Notes under the pieces: generated by a model | What the model was told of the DNA's origin: nothing | The model's database searches: none | Seen by the model: only the letters and a program-made list of their open reading frames with translations | Made by a program: the position numbers and the translations under genes | Origin: Lentimicrobiaceae bacterium | Lineage (GTDB): Bacteria > Bacteroidota > Bacteroidia > Bacteroidales > JAGNHN01 | Reading direction: 5' to 3' | Assembly: GCA_018001695.1 (NCBI GenBank) | Contig: JAGNHN010000026.1 | Coordinates: 1-48,165 of the forward strand | DNA: 48,165 nucleotides | Shown here: positions 25,454 through 34,810 of the stretch, in pieces | Position numbering within the stretch: position 1 is the stretch's first letter | Layout: each line of letters opens with the position of its first letter

Positions 25454-28400
25454 ATGCATACATATTCTATAATACGACAGCGGATTCTGAAACTGGCGGG
25501 AATGGTTTTGCTGCTTGGAATCATAGCTTGGGTATCCATCCCCCTGGGAAAATATCTCAACAGGCAGAAACTGGACGAAGATAGAATTGCACGCATCATT
25601 GAGAAAAAAAGAGAAGAAGCCGGGATCTGGATAGATCAGTTGAGAGAAGGAGATTTTCCGGATGGTAAATCCGCCGAGCGATTGTTCCGTGATCAGGGAC
25701 TGGCATTGTTTTATCGCCACGACAGCCTCGAATGGTGGTCCACGCATGCGGTGCCTCTCAGTGAACCCTGGCCGACACCGGGTTCCGTTAGATGTTTTTC
25801 CATACCTGGGAATGGCTACTATCTTCCGGTCAGTTATCAGGACAGCACCGAACAGATCCTGGCTCTGATCCTGATCAAACGGGATTATCCCTACGAAAAC
25901 CGCTACCTCCCCAACACCTCACTACAGGAACTGAATATACCAGAGTCGTTTACAATTGTGGATGGCCCCGGAGAATGCCAGGTTTCGGATTCAGATGGAG
26001 CATTACTGTTCTCCCTGGTTTCTGGTGATAATGTGGAAACACCTCTGTGGGCAGCTTACCTGATGGGGCTACTATGGATATTGGCTTATGTCCTGCTGGG
26101 CGCACTGCTTTATTATGTCTATTTCGTCCTGATAACATTCAGGAGCAGAAACTTTATCATGGCCCTGGGCTTTGCGCTGGATATGCTCATCCTGCGTGGA
26201 CTCATATTCTGGCTGAGGTTTCCGGCGGCATTGCATGATACAATACTGTTCCAACCTTCGGTGTACGCAGCATCCTGGTGGATTCCTTCTCTGGGCGACC
26301 TCTTGCTGCATGGGATCACCCTGCTATGGATCGCATGGGCCCTGTTTCGACATGCACGCAGGGTACCGGCCGGCCGTATCAGGCAGGGGTTTCTATCCTG
26401 GGTGATCGCCATGGCCGGCAATATCCTGCTGATCGGTTTCCTGATGTTCAACGGCTACCTTTTCCAGTCTCTGGTGATGGACTCCTCCATTCATATGTCC
26501 CTGCGTAATCCATTTGCGCTGACGGGTTTGAGTCTGCTGGCCTACTTTACTACCCTGCTTTTTTTTACGTCCTATTTCCTGCTCGCCTACCGCTGGGTAT
26601 GGCTGGTGCAAAGATGGGGTATTCATAGCGTGACATTTCTGATAAGCTTGTTGGTTATCAGTATGATATATATTTGCCTCATTGGATTTGGACCTGCGAC
26701 AATCATCCTGCTGGTGGCCAATATGGTGTTCATTCCTGCACTGTTGCTCCATCATCAGTCGTGGATCCTTAGCAATAAAGTGAGTCTTCTCATTTTTCTT
26801 GTCGTGGGATATGCAGTGATGCTCAGTTTCCTGCTGCATTATCATGTTGATTACAAGGAAAAAGAGCAACGTAAGCTTCTTGCCTTGCGAATGACCCAAT
26901 CGCGTGATCAGGTCGCAGAGTTTCTTTTTGATGACATACGTACGAAAACATTGCAGGATACCACTTTCAGACGTATGGTGAATGGATTGGTTTTTCAGGG
27001 AGGTGATGAAACCCAGCTCAGGGAATATCTCAGAAAAGGCTATTTCAATGAGTATTGGGAAAGGTTTGAGTTGATGGTGACGGTTTGTGGCCCTGGTCGC
27101 CTCCTCAATGTCAAGCCAGCCGGCTTTGTGATAGAGTGCCAGCAGTACTTCCGTGATCTGGTGGAACACCTGGGTCAGCCTACTGGCACCGACAGCCTGT
27201 ACTTCATTGACTTCGGTGTCGATAACAGCAGTTACCTGGCGATCCTTCCCGTTTCATCGCAGGCGCCTCCGGGCGGCAAGATTCACGTGTTTTTGGAGAT
27301 TTACCCCAAACACATACCACGGGGTATGGGCTATCCGGAGTTACTGGTGGATGAAACCAAAGTGGCAGAGCCCCTGCAGGAATATACTTATGCTGTTTAT
27401 CAGAACAATGAATTGATCAGGCGTGTTGGCCGGTATTATTATCACCAAACGGCCGGGAACTACCTCAAACGCTATGGCGACGGCCAGTTTTTCAGTGAAG
27501 GGGGCTATGTACATTACCTGAAAGCCGTTGATGAAGACACACAGATCATCATCAGCCTGCCAAGTCAGTCACTGCTGGACCGGATGGCACCTTTTTCTTA
27601 CATTTTGGTGTCCACCATTGTGCTATTGCTGGTAATACTCATGATACGGCCGGCATTCATACAACGAAATGCCCGGAAAATCCCAGGTGAAGGCCTGAGT
27701 CTGCGGGCCAGTGTGCAACTGGCCATGGTGGCTGTAGTCCTGGTGTCTTTTGTGGTGGTCGCGGCAGCTTCGTTGTGGTTTCTGACACGAATTAATCAGA
27801 ATAAAAACAGCTATTCCCTCAGCGAAAAAGCGCATAGTGTCCTGGTTGAAATGGAACATAAGCTATCAGACATGGACGCGCTGGGTCCCCAGGAGGCCGG
27901 TAGAGTGCAGGAATTGCTGAATAAATTTTCTCAGGTCTTTTTCTCGGATATAAATATGTATGCCACCAATGGTAAATTGTTGGCATCCAGCCGAAATAGA
28001 ATATTTGAGGAGAAATTGATTTCTACACGCATGAATGCTGAAGCCTGGGACAGGCTAACCCGGGACCAGGAATCGATGGTCATACTTGAAGAAAGAATAG
28101 GTGATTATCGCTACCTGTCAGCCTATGTTCCGTTCAGGAATAGCCAGAATGTGATGCTGGCCTATCTGAACCTTCCATATTTTGCGCGGCAGGCGGAGCT
28201 GCGTCAGGAGATCGCCGGATTTCTGGCAGCCATCATGAATATCTATGTGATTCTGGTTGCCCTGACCCTGGCAACAGCACTGATCGTCACAGGGTATATC
28301 ACCCGTCCACTCAGCCTGATTGGCGAAAAGATCAAACGTATCCGGCTGGGAGGTGCCAACGAAAGGATTGAATGGTACAGGCGTGATGAAATTGGTAGGC

Positions 28401-29167
28401 TGGTCGAGGAGTACAACCGCATGGTTGACCAGTTGGCAGAGAGCGCAGAGCTCCTGGCCAGCACCGAACGCGAGATGGCATGGCGGGAAATGGCCAGGCA
28501 GGTCGCCCATGAAATCAAGAATCCGCTGACGCCCATGAAATTAAATGTCCAATACCTGCAAAGGGCCTGGGATGACAAGGCCTCGGACTGGGATGAACGG
28601 CTGAAGCGGTTTACGAACACCATGACTGAACAGATCGATGTTCTTTCTGATATCGCAAGTGCATTCAGTGATTTTGCGCGTATGCCACGTTCCAATGCCG
28701 GTACTGTTGACCTTGCGCAGGTTGCCATGCTGGCCATGGAAACCTATCGTGGGGTGCACCATATCCACTTCCAGCAGCAATGGGAAAAATCCGGAACATA
28801 CCTGGTCAAAGCTGATCGGAATCAATTATTAAGGGTTTTTAACAACCTGATAAAGAACGCGATACAGGCAATAGGTCCTGTGAAAGGGGAAGTGGGGATC
28901 ACCATCACCAGAACGGGTTCCTTCTACAGGGTGAGTGTCTCCGATACAGGGCCAGGCATTCCTGAGGAGAAAAGGGATAAGATATTTACGCCCAACTTCA
29001 CGACCAAAACCAGTGGGATGGGATTGGGGCTGGCCATCGTCCGGAGCACTATTTTATCGTATGGAGGGGAGGTGTGGTATGAGACGGATGAGGTGAAAGG
29101 GACCATTTTTGGCTTTACCCTGCCTGCCCAGCCTGATGAGGTGTCCGCCGACGGTAAGATGGATTGA
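25454..29167 (+). CDS. NtrY-like multi-span membrane sensor histidine kinase
   Basis: This encodes 1237 aa, unusually long. There is a membrane segment at about residues 15-35, then a periplasmic region, then about seven further segments between roughly 195 and 475. Another extracytoplasmic region and more segments follow near 715-735 and 755-780, with a last one near 920-945 leading into a HAMP-like linker. The cytoplasmic kinase has the H-box 'HEIKNPLTPMKLNVQYLQRAW' (phospho-acceptor H1019), N-box 'NNLIKNAIQAI' near 1130 and G-boxes 'DTGPGIPEEKRDKIF' and 'GMGLGLAIV' near 1160-1195. The EIKNPLTP form is that of NtrY/AtoS-type kinases that partner sigma-54-type regulators. No response regulator is adjacent. 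The downstream genes are envelope and polysaccharide functions. The signal sensed is unknown. Confidence 0.9.
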   Translation: MHTYSIIRQRILKLAGMVLLLGIIAWVSIPLGKYLNRQKLDEDRIARIIEKKREEAGIWIDQLREGDFPDGKSAERLFRDQGLALFYRHDSLEWWSTHAVPLSEPWPTPGSVRCFSIPGNGYYLPVSYQDSTEQILALILIKRDYPYENRYLPNTSLQELNIPESFTIVDGPGECQVSDSDGALLFSLVSGDNVETPLWAAYLMGLLWILAYVLLGALLYYVYFVLITFRSRNFIMALGFALDMLILRGLIFWLRFPAALHDTILFQPSVYAASWWIPSLGDLLLHGITLLWIAWALFRHARRVPAGRIRQGFLSWVIAMAGNILLIGFLMFNGYLFQSLVMDSSIHMSLRNPFALTGLSLLAYFTTLLFFTSYFLLAYRWVWLVQRWGIHSVTFLISLLVISMIYICLIGFGPATIILLVANMVFIPALLLHHQSWILSNKVSLLIFLVVGYAVMLSFLLHYHVDYKEKEQRKLLALRMTQSRDQVAEFLFDDIRTKTLQDTTFRRMVNGLVFQGGDETQLREYLRKGYFNEYWERFELMVTVCGPGRLLNVKPAGFVIECQQYFRDLVEHLGQPTGTDSLYFIDFGVDNSSYLAILPVSSQAPPGGKIHVFLEIYPKHIPRGMGYPELLVDETKVAEPLQEYTYAVYQNNELIRRVGRYYYHQTAGNYLKRYGDGQFFSEGGYVHYLKAVDEDTQIIISLPSQSLLDRMAPFSYILVSTIVLLLVILMIRPAFIQRNARKIPGEGLSLRASVQLAMVAVVLVSFVVVAAASLWFLTRINQNKNSYSLSEKAHSVLVEMEHKLSDMDALGPQEAGRVQELLNKFSQVFFSDINMYATNGKLLASSRNRIFEEKLISTRMNAEAWDRLTRDQESMVILEERIGDYRYLSAYVPFRNSQNVMLAYLNLPYFARQAELRQEIAGFLAAIMNIYVILVALTLATALIVTGYITRPLSLIGEKIKRIRLGGANERIEWYRRDEIGRLVEEYNRMVDQLAESAELLASTEREMAWREMARQVAHEIKNPLTPMKLNVQYLQRAWDDKASDWDERLKRFTNTMTEQIDVLSDIASAFSDFARMPRSNAGTVDLAQVAMLAMETYRGVHHIHFQQQWEKSGTYLVKADRNQLLRVFNNLIKNAIQAIGPVKGEVGITITRTGSFYRVSVSDTGPGIPEEKRDKIFTPNFTTKTSGMGLGLAIVRSTILSYGGEVWYETDEVKGTIFGFTLPAQPDEVSADGKMD

Positions 29168-29181
29168 TTACATTTGCTACC

Positions 29182-30681
29182 ATGTCCTCCACATTTAAAC
29201 CCCTGAAAAGCCTGGCCGGCCAGACGGCTGTGTATGGACTGGGAACCATCGTCCCACGGCTGCTGAACTACCTTTTGCTGACACCATTTTATACCAGGGT
29301 GTTCATCAAGGGCGAGTATGGTGTGGTGACCGAACTGTATGCCTATGTTGCTTTCCTGATGGTACTCCTTACATATGGTATGGAGACATCTTTCTTTCGT
29401 CATGCCGGGAAGGAAGAGGATGCTGATAAGGTATATGGCACCAGCCTGGTTTCCTTGTTTTCCACCTCCCTGTTTTTTATGGTGGTCATGCTGTTTTTGT
29501 ACCCTACCGCTGCCGGGTGGATTCAGTACCAATCCAATCCGGAGTATATCCTGTATTTCAGCATCATAGTTGGTATAGACGCTTTCAGCGCAATTCCCCT
29601 GGCGCGACTGCGACAGCAGCAACGGCCGGGGCGCTTTACCCTGGTCAGGCTGACAACAGTAAGTGTCAATATCCTGATGAATGTCTTTTTCCTGGTAGTT
29701 TGCCGGTACATCTATGATAAACACCCCGATGGACTGATACGGCTCATCTATAAACCTGAACTAGGGGTAGCTTATGCTTTTATCTCCAATCTGATTGCCA
29801 GTGCTGTGGGATTGATCATGCTGTTGCCGGATATCATCAGCGTGAGATGGGCATTTGACAAGGCTTTGTTTCGGAAAATGATACGCTATGCCCTGCCTTT
29901 ACTGGTCGTTGGACTGGCGGGGATGGTCAATGAGGTGGCAGATAAAATCCTGCTGAAACACCTTGTTTCTGATCCGGGCACAGCCATGGAGCAACTGGGG
30001 ATTTACGGAGCCAATTTCCGCCTGGCTGTATTGATGACCTTGTTTATCCAGATGTTCCGGTATGCTGCAGAACCCTTCTTCTTCAGCCAGTCGGGCGACG
30101 CCAATGCCAGGCAGGTATATGCCGATGTATTGAAGTTTTTCGTGTTGTTCTGCTTACTGATTTTTCTGGGTGTATTGCTGTATATAGATCTTTTTCAGCA
30201 CTTTATAGGTCCTTCTTATCGTGAGGGATTGTTCATCGTTCCCATCATCCTGATGGCTAACCTTTTGTTGGGGGTTTATTATAACCTCTCGATATGGTAT
30301 AAGTTGCAGGACAAAACCATGTTAGGGGCCTATATCGCCATGGCTGGTGCTGGTGTGACACTCCTGCTGAATTTTCTGCTCATCCCTGTTTACGGTTATG
30401 CTGGAGCAGCCTGGGCACATCTTTTCTGCTACCTTGTCATGGTGATCATCTCCTATCTGATCGGGCAGCATCATTATCCCATTCCATACCAGTTGAGGAC
30501 CATTTTCGCATACCTCTTTCTAGCCCTGATAATTTATGGGGTGAGTGTGATGGTCAGGCCGGAGACGCTACTGTTAAGGTTGGGCTGGAATACCCTGCTC
30601 CTGATTGCTTTTGTCTTTATTGTGATGAAGCGCGAAAGGATTCCTTTACCCGGCCTGCCTGCCGGCGGACGCAGGCCATGA
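29182..30681 (+). CDS. Polysaccharide/oligosaccharide flippase (Wzx/MATE-like)
   Basis: This encodes 499 aa and is almost wholly hydrophobic with about 12-14 membrane segments, as in the polysaccharide-biosynthesis exporter family of the MOP superfamily. The N-terminus 'LKSLAGQTAVYGLGTIVPRLLNYLLLTPFYTRVF' is typical. It probably flips lipid-linked sugar units or a lipid precursor across the inner membrane. ATG 29182 (MSSTFKPLKSLAGQT) is chosen. The in-frame TTG at 29164 overlaps the kinase end and adds six residues. It sits between the kinase and dut, a gene order I recall from other Bacteroidota (flippase - dut - nucleotidyltransferase - TPR - DUF4292 - M23). The substrate cannot be told. 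Confidence 0.88.
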   Translation: MSSTFKPLKSLAGQTAVYGLGTIVPRLLNYLLLTPFYTRVFIKGEYGVVTELYAYVAFLMVLLTYGMETSFFRHAGKEEDADKVYGTSLVSLFSTSLFFMVVMLFLYPTAAGWIQYQSNPEYILYFSIIVGIDAFSAIPLARLRQQQRPGRFTLVRLTTVSVNILMNVFFLVVCRYIYDKHPDGLIRLIYKPELGVAYAFISNLIASAVGLIMLLPDIISVRWAFDKALFRKMIRYALPLLVVGLAGMVNEVADKILLKHLVSDPGTAMEQLGIYGANFRLAVLMTLFIQMFRYAAEPFFFSQSGDANARQVYADVLKFFVLFCLLIFLGVLLYIDLFQHFIGPSYREGLFIVPIILMANLLLGVYYNLSIWYKLQDKTMLGAYIAMAGAGVTLLLNFLLIPVYGYAGAAWAHLFCYLVMVIISYLIGQHHYPIPYQLRTIFAYLFLALIIYGVSVMVRPETLLLRLGWNTLLLIAFVFIVMKRERIPLPGLPAGGRRP

Positions 30682-30730
30682 TACTAAGGCAAGGCTTAAT
30701 TCGTTACCTTTGGGCACGTAAAGCGATGCC

Positions 30731-31162
30731 ATGAAAGTTAAGATAATCAACCGTTCCCATCATTCCTTACCCGCTTATGAAACGGCTTTGTCTGCAGGGA
30801 TGGATCTGCGGGCCTGGCTGGATCAGGAAGTGGTGCTATTACCTTTACAACGTGCCCTGATACCAACCGGACTACATATATCTATACCTCCCGGCTTTGA
30901 AGCCCAGGTAAGGCCACGCAGCGGTCTGGCAGCCCGGGAAGGGGTGACTGTGCTGAATACCCCCGGCACCATTGACGCTGATTACCGCGGCGAGGTCAAG
31001 GTAATCATGGTGAACTTATCAGATAAACCATTCACGATACGTGACGGAGAGCGGATAGCCCAGATGATCATTGCCAGACATGAGCGTGTGGAATGGGACG
31101 AGGCAAATGAACTGGACGAGACAACGCGTGGTCATGGTGGGTTTGGCCATACCGGAAAATAA
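30731..31162 (+). CDS. dut: dUTP diphosphatase
   Basis: This enzyme hydrolyses dUTP to dUMP and pyrophosphate, keeping uracil out of DNA and supplying dTMP synthesis. The 143-aa product is of normal trimeric-dUTPase length. All five motifs are visible: 'SAGMDLRA' (1), '[11 protein letters not shown]' (2), '[16 protein letters not shown]' (3), 'RIAQMII' (4), and the C-terminal glycine-rich '[10 protein letters not shown]' (5) that closes over the substrate. A TACCTTTG box (30705-30712) 19 bases before the ATG may give a local promoter. The next gene begins 15 bases after the stop. Confidence 0.96.
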   Translation: MKVKIINRSHHSLPAYETALSAGMDLRAWLDQEVVLLPLQRALIPTGLHISIPPGFEAQVRPRSGLAAREGVTVLNTPGTIDADYRGEVKVIMVNLSDKPFTIRDGERIAQMIIARHERVEWDEANELDETTRGHGGFGHTGK

Positions 31163-31177
31163 TATAAAAGCATCAGT

Positions 31178-32179
31178 ATGAACATCATTATTCCCATGGC
31201 TGGTATGGGCAAGCGCATGCGGCCGCATACCCTGACGGTTCCCAAACCATTGATAAGGCTGGCTGGAAAGACCATCGTACAACGTTTGGTGGAGGACATT
31301 ATCCAGGTGATGGGTCAGAAGGTAGATGAGATTGGATTTGTCATTGGTGATTTTGGAACGGAAGTAGAGGAAAATCTTCTGCAGATCGCGGCAGAGGTTG
31401 GCGCCAGTGGGCGGATCTTTCACCAGGATAAACCACTCGGAACAGCGCATGCGATCGCGTGTGCTGCTCCATTGCTGACAGGGCCTGTTACTATCGCATT
31501 TGCTGATACACTTTTCAGGGCCGAGCTCATTCAGGCCGGAGAACATGATGGTACCATCTGGATCAGTGAGGTGGAAGACCCTTCTGCTTTTGGTGTGGTC
31601 ATCACAGATGAGTACGGCACCATTACCAGCTTTGCAGAAAAACCCCGGACCTTCATCTCCAACAAGGCGATCATCGGCATATACAGCTTCCGGGAAGGGA
31701 GCAACCTACACCAGGCCATTTATCATTTGTTACAGCATGATCTAAAAAAAGGAGGGGAGTACCAATTGACGGATGCATTACAGCATATGCTGGATCAAGG
31801 AATGAAGCTGCAGGCTGTCAGGGTGGAAGAATGGCTGGATTGTGGCAATAAGGACGCCACGGTGCATACCCACCAACGCATTCTGGAAAACACCCGGCAA
31901 TCAGATCTGATTTCGCCAGAGGCACAGATCACCGATGCCCTGATTCGCCCCCCATGCTATATTGGCCTTGGGGTTGTGATATCGAATTCCATCATTGGCC
32001 CGCATGTTTCCGTTGAACAAAACACCCGGATCGATCATTCCATTATCACAAATAGTGTCATACAACGGGATACCGTGATTTCCAATGCCAATATTGACCA
32101 CTCCATGATTGGCAGCTTTGTCGAATTCAAAGGAAATGTCCACGATGTCTCAATAGGAGATTACACCTCGCTGTCCTGA
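31178..32179 (+). CDS. Sugar-phosphate nucleotidyltransferase with left-handed beta-helix tail
   Basis: This encodes 333 aa. The N-terminal Rossmann-like domain opens with the nucleotidyltransferase signature 'PMAGMGKRMRPHTLTVPKPL' (about residues 6-25), followed by 'KPLGTAHAIACA' and 'FADTLF'. The C-terminal 90 residues carry hexapeptide repeats ('ISPEAQITDALIRPPCYIGL...'), so the fold resembles glucose-1-phosphate thymidylyl- or uridylyl-transferases with an LbH domain. It would activate a sugar phosphate for polysaccharide or cell-wall synthesis, in keeping with the flippase upstream. The exact sugar and nucleotide cannot be decided from motifs. Confidence 0.88.
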   Translation: MNIIIPMAGMGKRMRPHTLTVPKPLIRLAGKTIVQRLVEDIIQVMGQKVDEIGFVIGDFGTEVEENLLQIAAEVGASGRIFHQDKPLGTAHAIACAAPLLTGPVTIAFADTLFRAELIQAGEHDGTIWISEVEDPSAFGVVITDEYGTITSFAEKPRTFISNKAIIGIYSFREGSNLHQAIYHLLQHDLKKGGEYQLTDALQHMLDQGMKLQAVRVEEWLDCGNKDATVHTHQRILENTRQSDLISPEAQITDALIRPPCYIGLGVVISNSIIGPHVSVEQNTRIDHSIITNSVIQRDTVISNANIDHSMIGSFVEFKGNVHDVSIGDYTSLS

Positions 32180-32186
32180 TAAACAC

Positions 32187-33926
32187 ATGAGAATACACCA
32201 CATAACAATTGCCTTTCTTTCCCTGACTTTCACTTTGCTGACAGCTTGTTCTGCATCCCGCTCTGCTTCAGATAGTGAAAAGGCAGCTCAGGGAAACACC
32301 ATCGACCCAGCCTGGCAGGCCCGGGCCGCCTTTTTGGAAGCGAACAAGGAGAAGATCCTTGGGAATTATGACGAAGCAATCCGCCTTTTCAGGGAATCAC
32401 TCAGATTGAAATCCCACAATGCTGCAGCCCGTTATGAGCTGGCCCGGCTCCTCCGTCTCAAAAACCTTCCCAGGGAAGCCATGGTTGAGGCCAAAGAGGC
32501 AGTGAAGCTGGATCCGGAGAATGAGTGGTATACCTTGTTTCTGGCCGAATTGCAGGGAAATCTGCGTCAGCATTCAGACCAGGTAAAGACATATGGTGAA
32601 CTCGTCAGAAAGCATCCCGGGGAGGAGGATTATCATCATATGCTGGCACGTGCACAGAAACAGGCCAACCTACCCGATGATGCGATCCGCACCTATGAGG
32701 AAATAGAAAGGCGTTTTGGCCTGAATGAGGAGGTAGCTATAGAGATCTATAGTCTTTACCTGCGCAGAAAAAAGACGGACAAGGCGGTGGCTGTCATCGA
32801 ACGGCTTATCAAGGCCTATCCCTGGGAGGTGAAGTATAAAACAATTCTCGCGGACACCTATATGGAGGCCGGGGATCTGACAAAAGCGGGCAGTGTTTTG
32901 GAGCAGGCAATGCAACAAACCCCGGATGACCCTTACCTCAGGCTGTCACGGGCCTCCCTCTTTGACAAACAAGGAAAGCAGGAGGAAGCGAAAAAAGAAT
33001 TGCTGGCCGCCTTCCTGCACCCGGATCTGGACCTTGCTTCCAAATTGGATATCCTTCGTTCTACCCTCATTATGAACCAGCTGTTTCCAGAGAACAAGAC
33101 CGATATCAGCACCATGACAAAATCCCTGCGGGAATCATATCCAGATGATCCTCAGGTGCTTGCGCTTTTGGCTGATGTGATGATTTCCTCTGAGCTGTTT
33201 GAGGAAGCCAGGGAGACACTGAAGCAACTGATCACCATCGACAGTTCCATCTATGAGGCCTGGGAGCAACTGCTTAGGCTGGATGCCAAAGCAGATGACA
33301 GGAAAGCCATGATGCATCATGCAAGCCGTGCGATGGATCTGTTTCCAAACATGCCATTGCTTTACTTTTTTAAAGGAATGGCACAGTTTCAGGAGAAACA
33401 GCATGCAGCAGCAGCACGAACCCTTGAGTCGGGTTTAAAAATGGTCGTAGGGCAGGATGACCTGAAAGCAGATTTTCATGCATTTCTGGGTGATATCTAT
33501 CAGGAGCTGAAAGATTATGCCGCATCTGTGAGGGCTTACGAGGCCTCATTGCGATTGAAACCTGATAATGCGAATGTTCTTAATAATTACAGTTATTACC
33601 TGAGCCTGAGGAGCGAAGACCTGGAAAAGGCAGCACTGATGGCAGGTAAGGCCAATGAGCTGGACCCGGGACGCTCATCCTATGAGGATACCTATGGCTG
33701 GGTTCTTTATAATCAGGGTAAATACGAGGAAGCGCTGGTCTGGATTGAAAAAGCCTTGCAAAATGGTGGGAACACGAGTGCGGTGATCCTCGAACACTAT
33801 GGAGACGTGCTCTTTAAGCTGGGGCGCAAAACAGAAGCCCTGGAATATTGGAAAAGGGCAGCAAACCAGGGTGAAGGATCTGATCTACTCAAAAAGAAGA
33901 TAGACCATGGGGAACTCTTTGAGTAG
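32187..33926 (+). CDS. TPR-repeat lipoprotein
   Basis: This encodes 579 aa. The signal peptide ends in a lipobox LTAC (Cys at about residue 21), so it is a lipoprotein of the periplasm or outer membrane. Most of the rest is tetratricopeptide repeats, for example 'GNYDEAIRLFRESLRLKSHNAAARYELARL' split over residues 58-88 and 'KDYAASVRAYEASLRLKPDN' near 450. Repeats of this kind make protein-binding scaffolds. It starts 7 bases after the nucleotidyltransferase stop and its end overlaps the DUF4292 gene by 20 bases. The conserved pairing of a TPR protein with DUF4292 suggests that they act together in the envelope. Confidence 0.88.
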   Translation: MRIHHITIAFLSLTFTLLTACSASRSASDSEKAAQGNTIDPAWQARAAFLEANKEKILGNYDEAIRLFRESLRLKSHNAAARYELARLLRLKNLPREAMVEAKEAVKLDPENEWYTLFLAELQGNLRQHSDQVKTYGELVRKHPGEEDYHHMLARAQKQANLPDDAIRTYEEIERRFGLNEEVAIEIYSLYLRRKKTDKAVAVIERLIKAYPWEVKYKTILADTYMEAGDLTKAGSVLEQAMQQTPDDPYLRLSRASLFDKQGKQEEAKKELLAAFLHPDLDLASKLDILRSTLIMNQLFPENKTDISTMTKSLRESYPDDPQVLALLADVMISSELFEEARETLKQLITIDSSIYEAWEQLLRLDAKADDRKAMMHHASRAMDLFPNMPLLYFFKGMAQFQEKQHAAAARTLESGLKMVVGQDDLKADFHAFLGDIYQELKDYAASVRAYEASLRLKPDNANVLNNYSYYLSLRSEDLEKAALMAGKANELDPGRSSYEDTYGWVLYNQGKYEEALVWIEKALQNGGNTSAVILEHYGDVLFKLGRKTEALEYWKRAANQGEGSDLLKKKIDHGELFE

Positions 33927-34734
33927 ATCGGGATTTTGGCTCATCGTAGCCCTGATCTTAATAGTCGCATTGAATGCCTGTCGATCTGTAAAGCCGGTGG
34001 CTGATGTTGAGGTGACGGAAGTGGCATATGCTATGGTGCCTCAGCAGATGCAGGAGAATGCCTTTGTTTTTTCGGGGATGACAGCCCGGTATGCAGCGAC
34101 ATACACGGATACTGAGTCCAGGACAACCTCGTTCTCCGGACAAATACGCATGTTACAAGACAGCCTCATATGGGTATCTGTGGCGCCTGTTCTCGGAATA
34201 GAAGTGTTCAGGGTGATGATACGCCCGGATTCCGTTTTTATTCTGAACAGACTGGAAAAGTCCTATACAAGAGAAAGCTTCGATTTTATTGCCCGTATGA
34301 CGGGCAGTCCGTTGGATTTTCCTGTCCTGCAGGCTTTGCTTTTGGGCAATGACTTTAAGGGGTATGATCTTTCCCGTTTTTTTGCCAGCAAAGAGGATAC
34401 ACACTATCGCCTGACAACCCAGATGCGCAGGAAAAGCAACCTGGACGAACCGGATGGAAGAACAACCATACCGCAGCAGGAGATTTGGCTGGATCCATCC
34501 AGTTTCCGTGTTCTCCGCATGCTTGTATCGGATCGTAGTCAGGCGGGATATACGCTCGAAGCCGGATACAGATCTTATATGTCGATGAAAGGCGGATTAA
34601 TGCCATTGGGTATCGATATTCTTGTTACAGGAGCGAATAGTATTGGTTTAAGTCTGGATTTCAGTAAGGTAAGCATGGAGGATATGCCGGAATTTCCGTT
34701 CAGGGTGCCGGATTCCTACCAGGTATCACCATGA
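33907..34734 (+). CDS. DUF4292 lipoprotein
   Basis: This encodes 275 aa. An N-terminal hydrophobic stretch ends in LNAC, a lipobox (Cys at about residue 25). 'SGMTARYAATYTD' and 'FSGQIRMLQDSLIWVSVAPVLGIEVFRVMIRPDSVFILNRL' (residues about 55-120, read in parts) are characteristic of DUF4292, a Bacteroidota family with a fold like the lipoprotein carriers LolA/LolB. A role in outer-membrane or lipoprotein assembly is therefore plausible but unproven. The start overlaps the TPR gene by 20 bases, so the two are translationally coupled. The M23 gene follows 76 bases later. Confidence 0.85.
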   Translation: MGNSLSRSGFWLIVALILIVALNACRSVKPVADVEVTEVAYAMVPQQMQENAFVFSGMTARYAATYTDTESRTTSFSGQIRMLQDSLIWVSVAPVLGIEVFRVMIRPDSVFILNRLEKSYTRESFDFIARMTGSPLDFPVLQALLLGNDFKGYDLSRFFASKEDTHYRLTTQMRRKSNLDEPDGRTTIPQQEIWLDPSSFRVLRMLVSDRSQAGYTLEAGYRSYMSMKGGLMPLGIDILVTGANSIGLSLDFSKVSMEDMPEFPFRVPDSYQVSP

Positions 34735-34810
34735 AAGCCATGAACAGAGGTGGTTTTGTGATATCTTTGACCGGTTTCTGATGCTTTAGGCATTGCGCAG
34801 GAAAAGGAAA

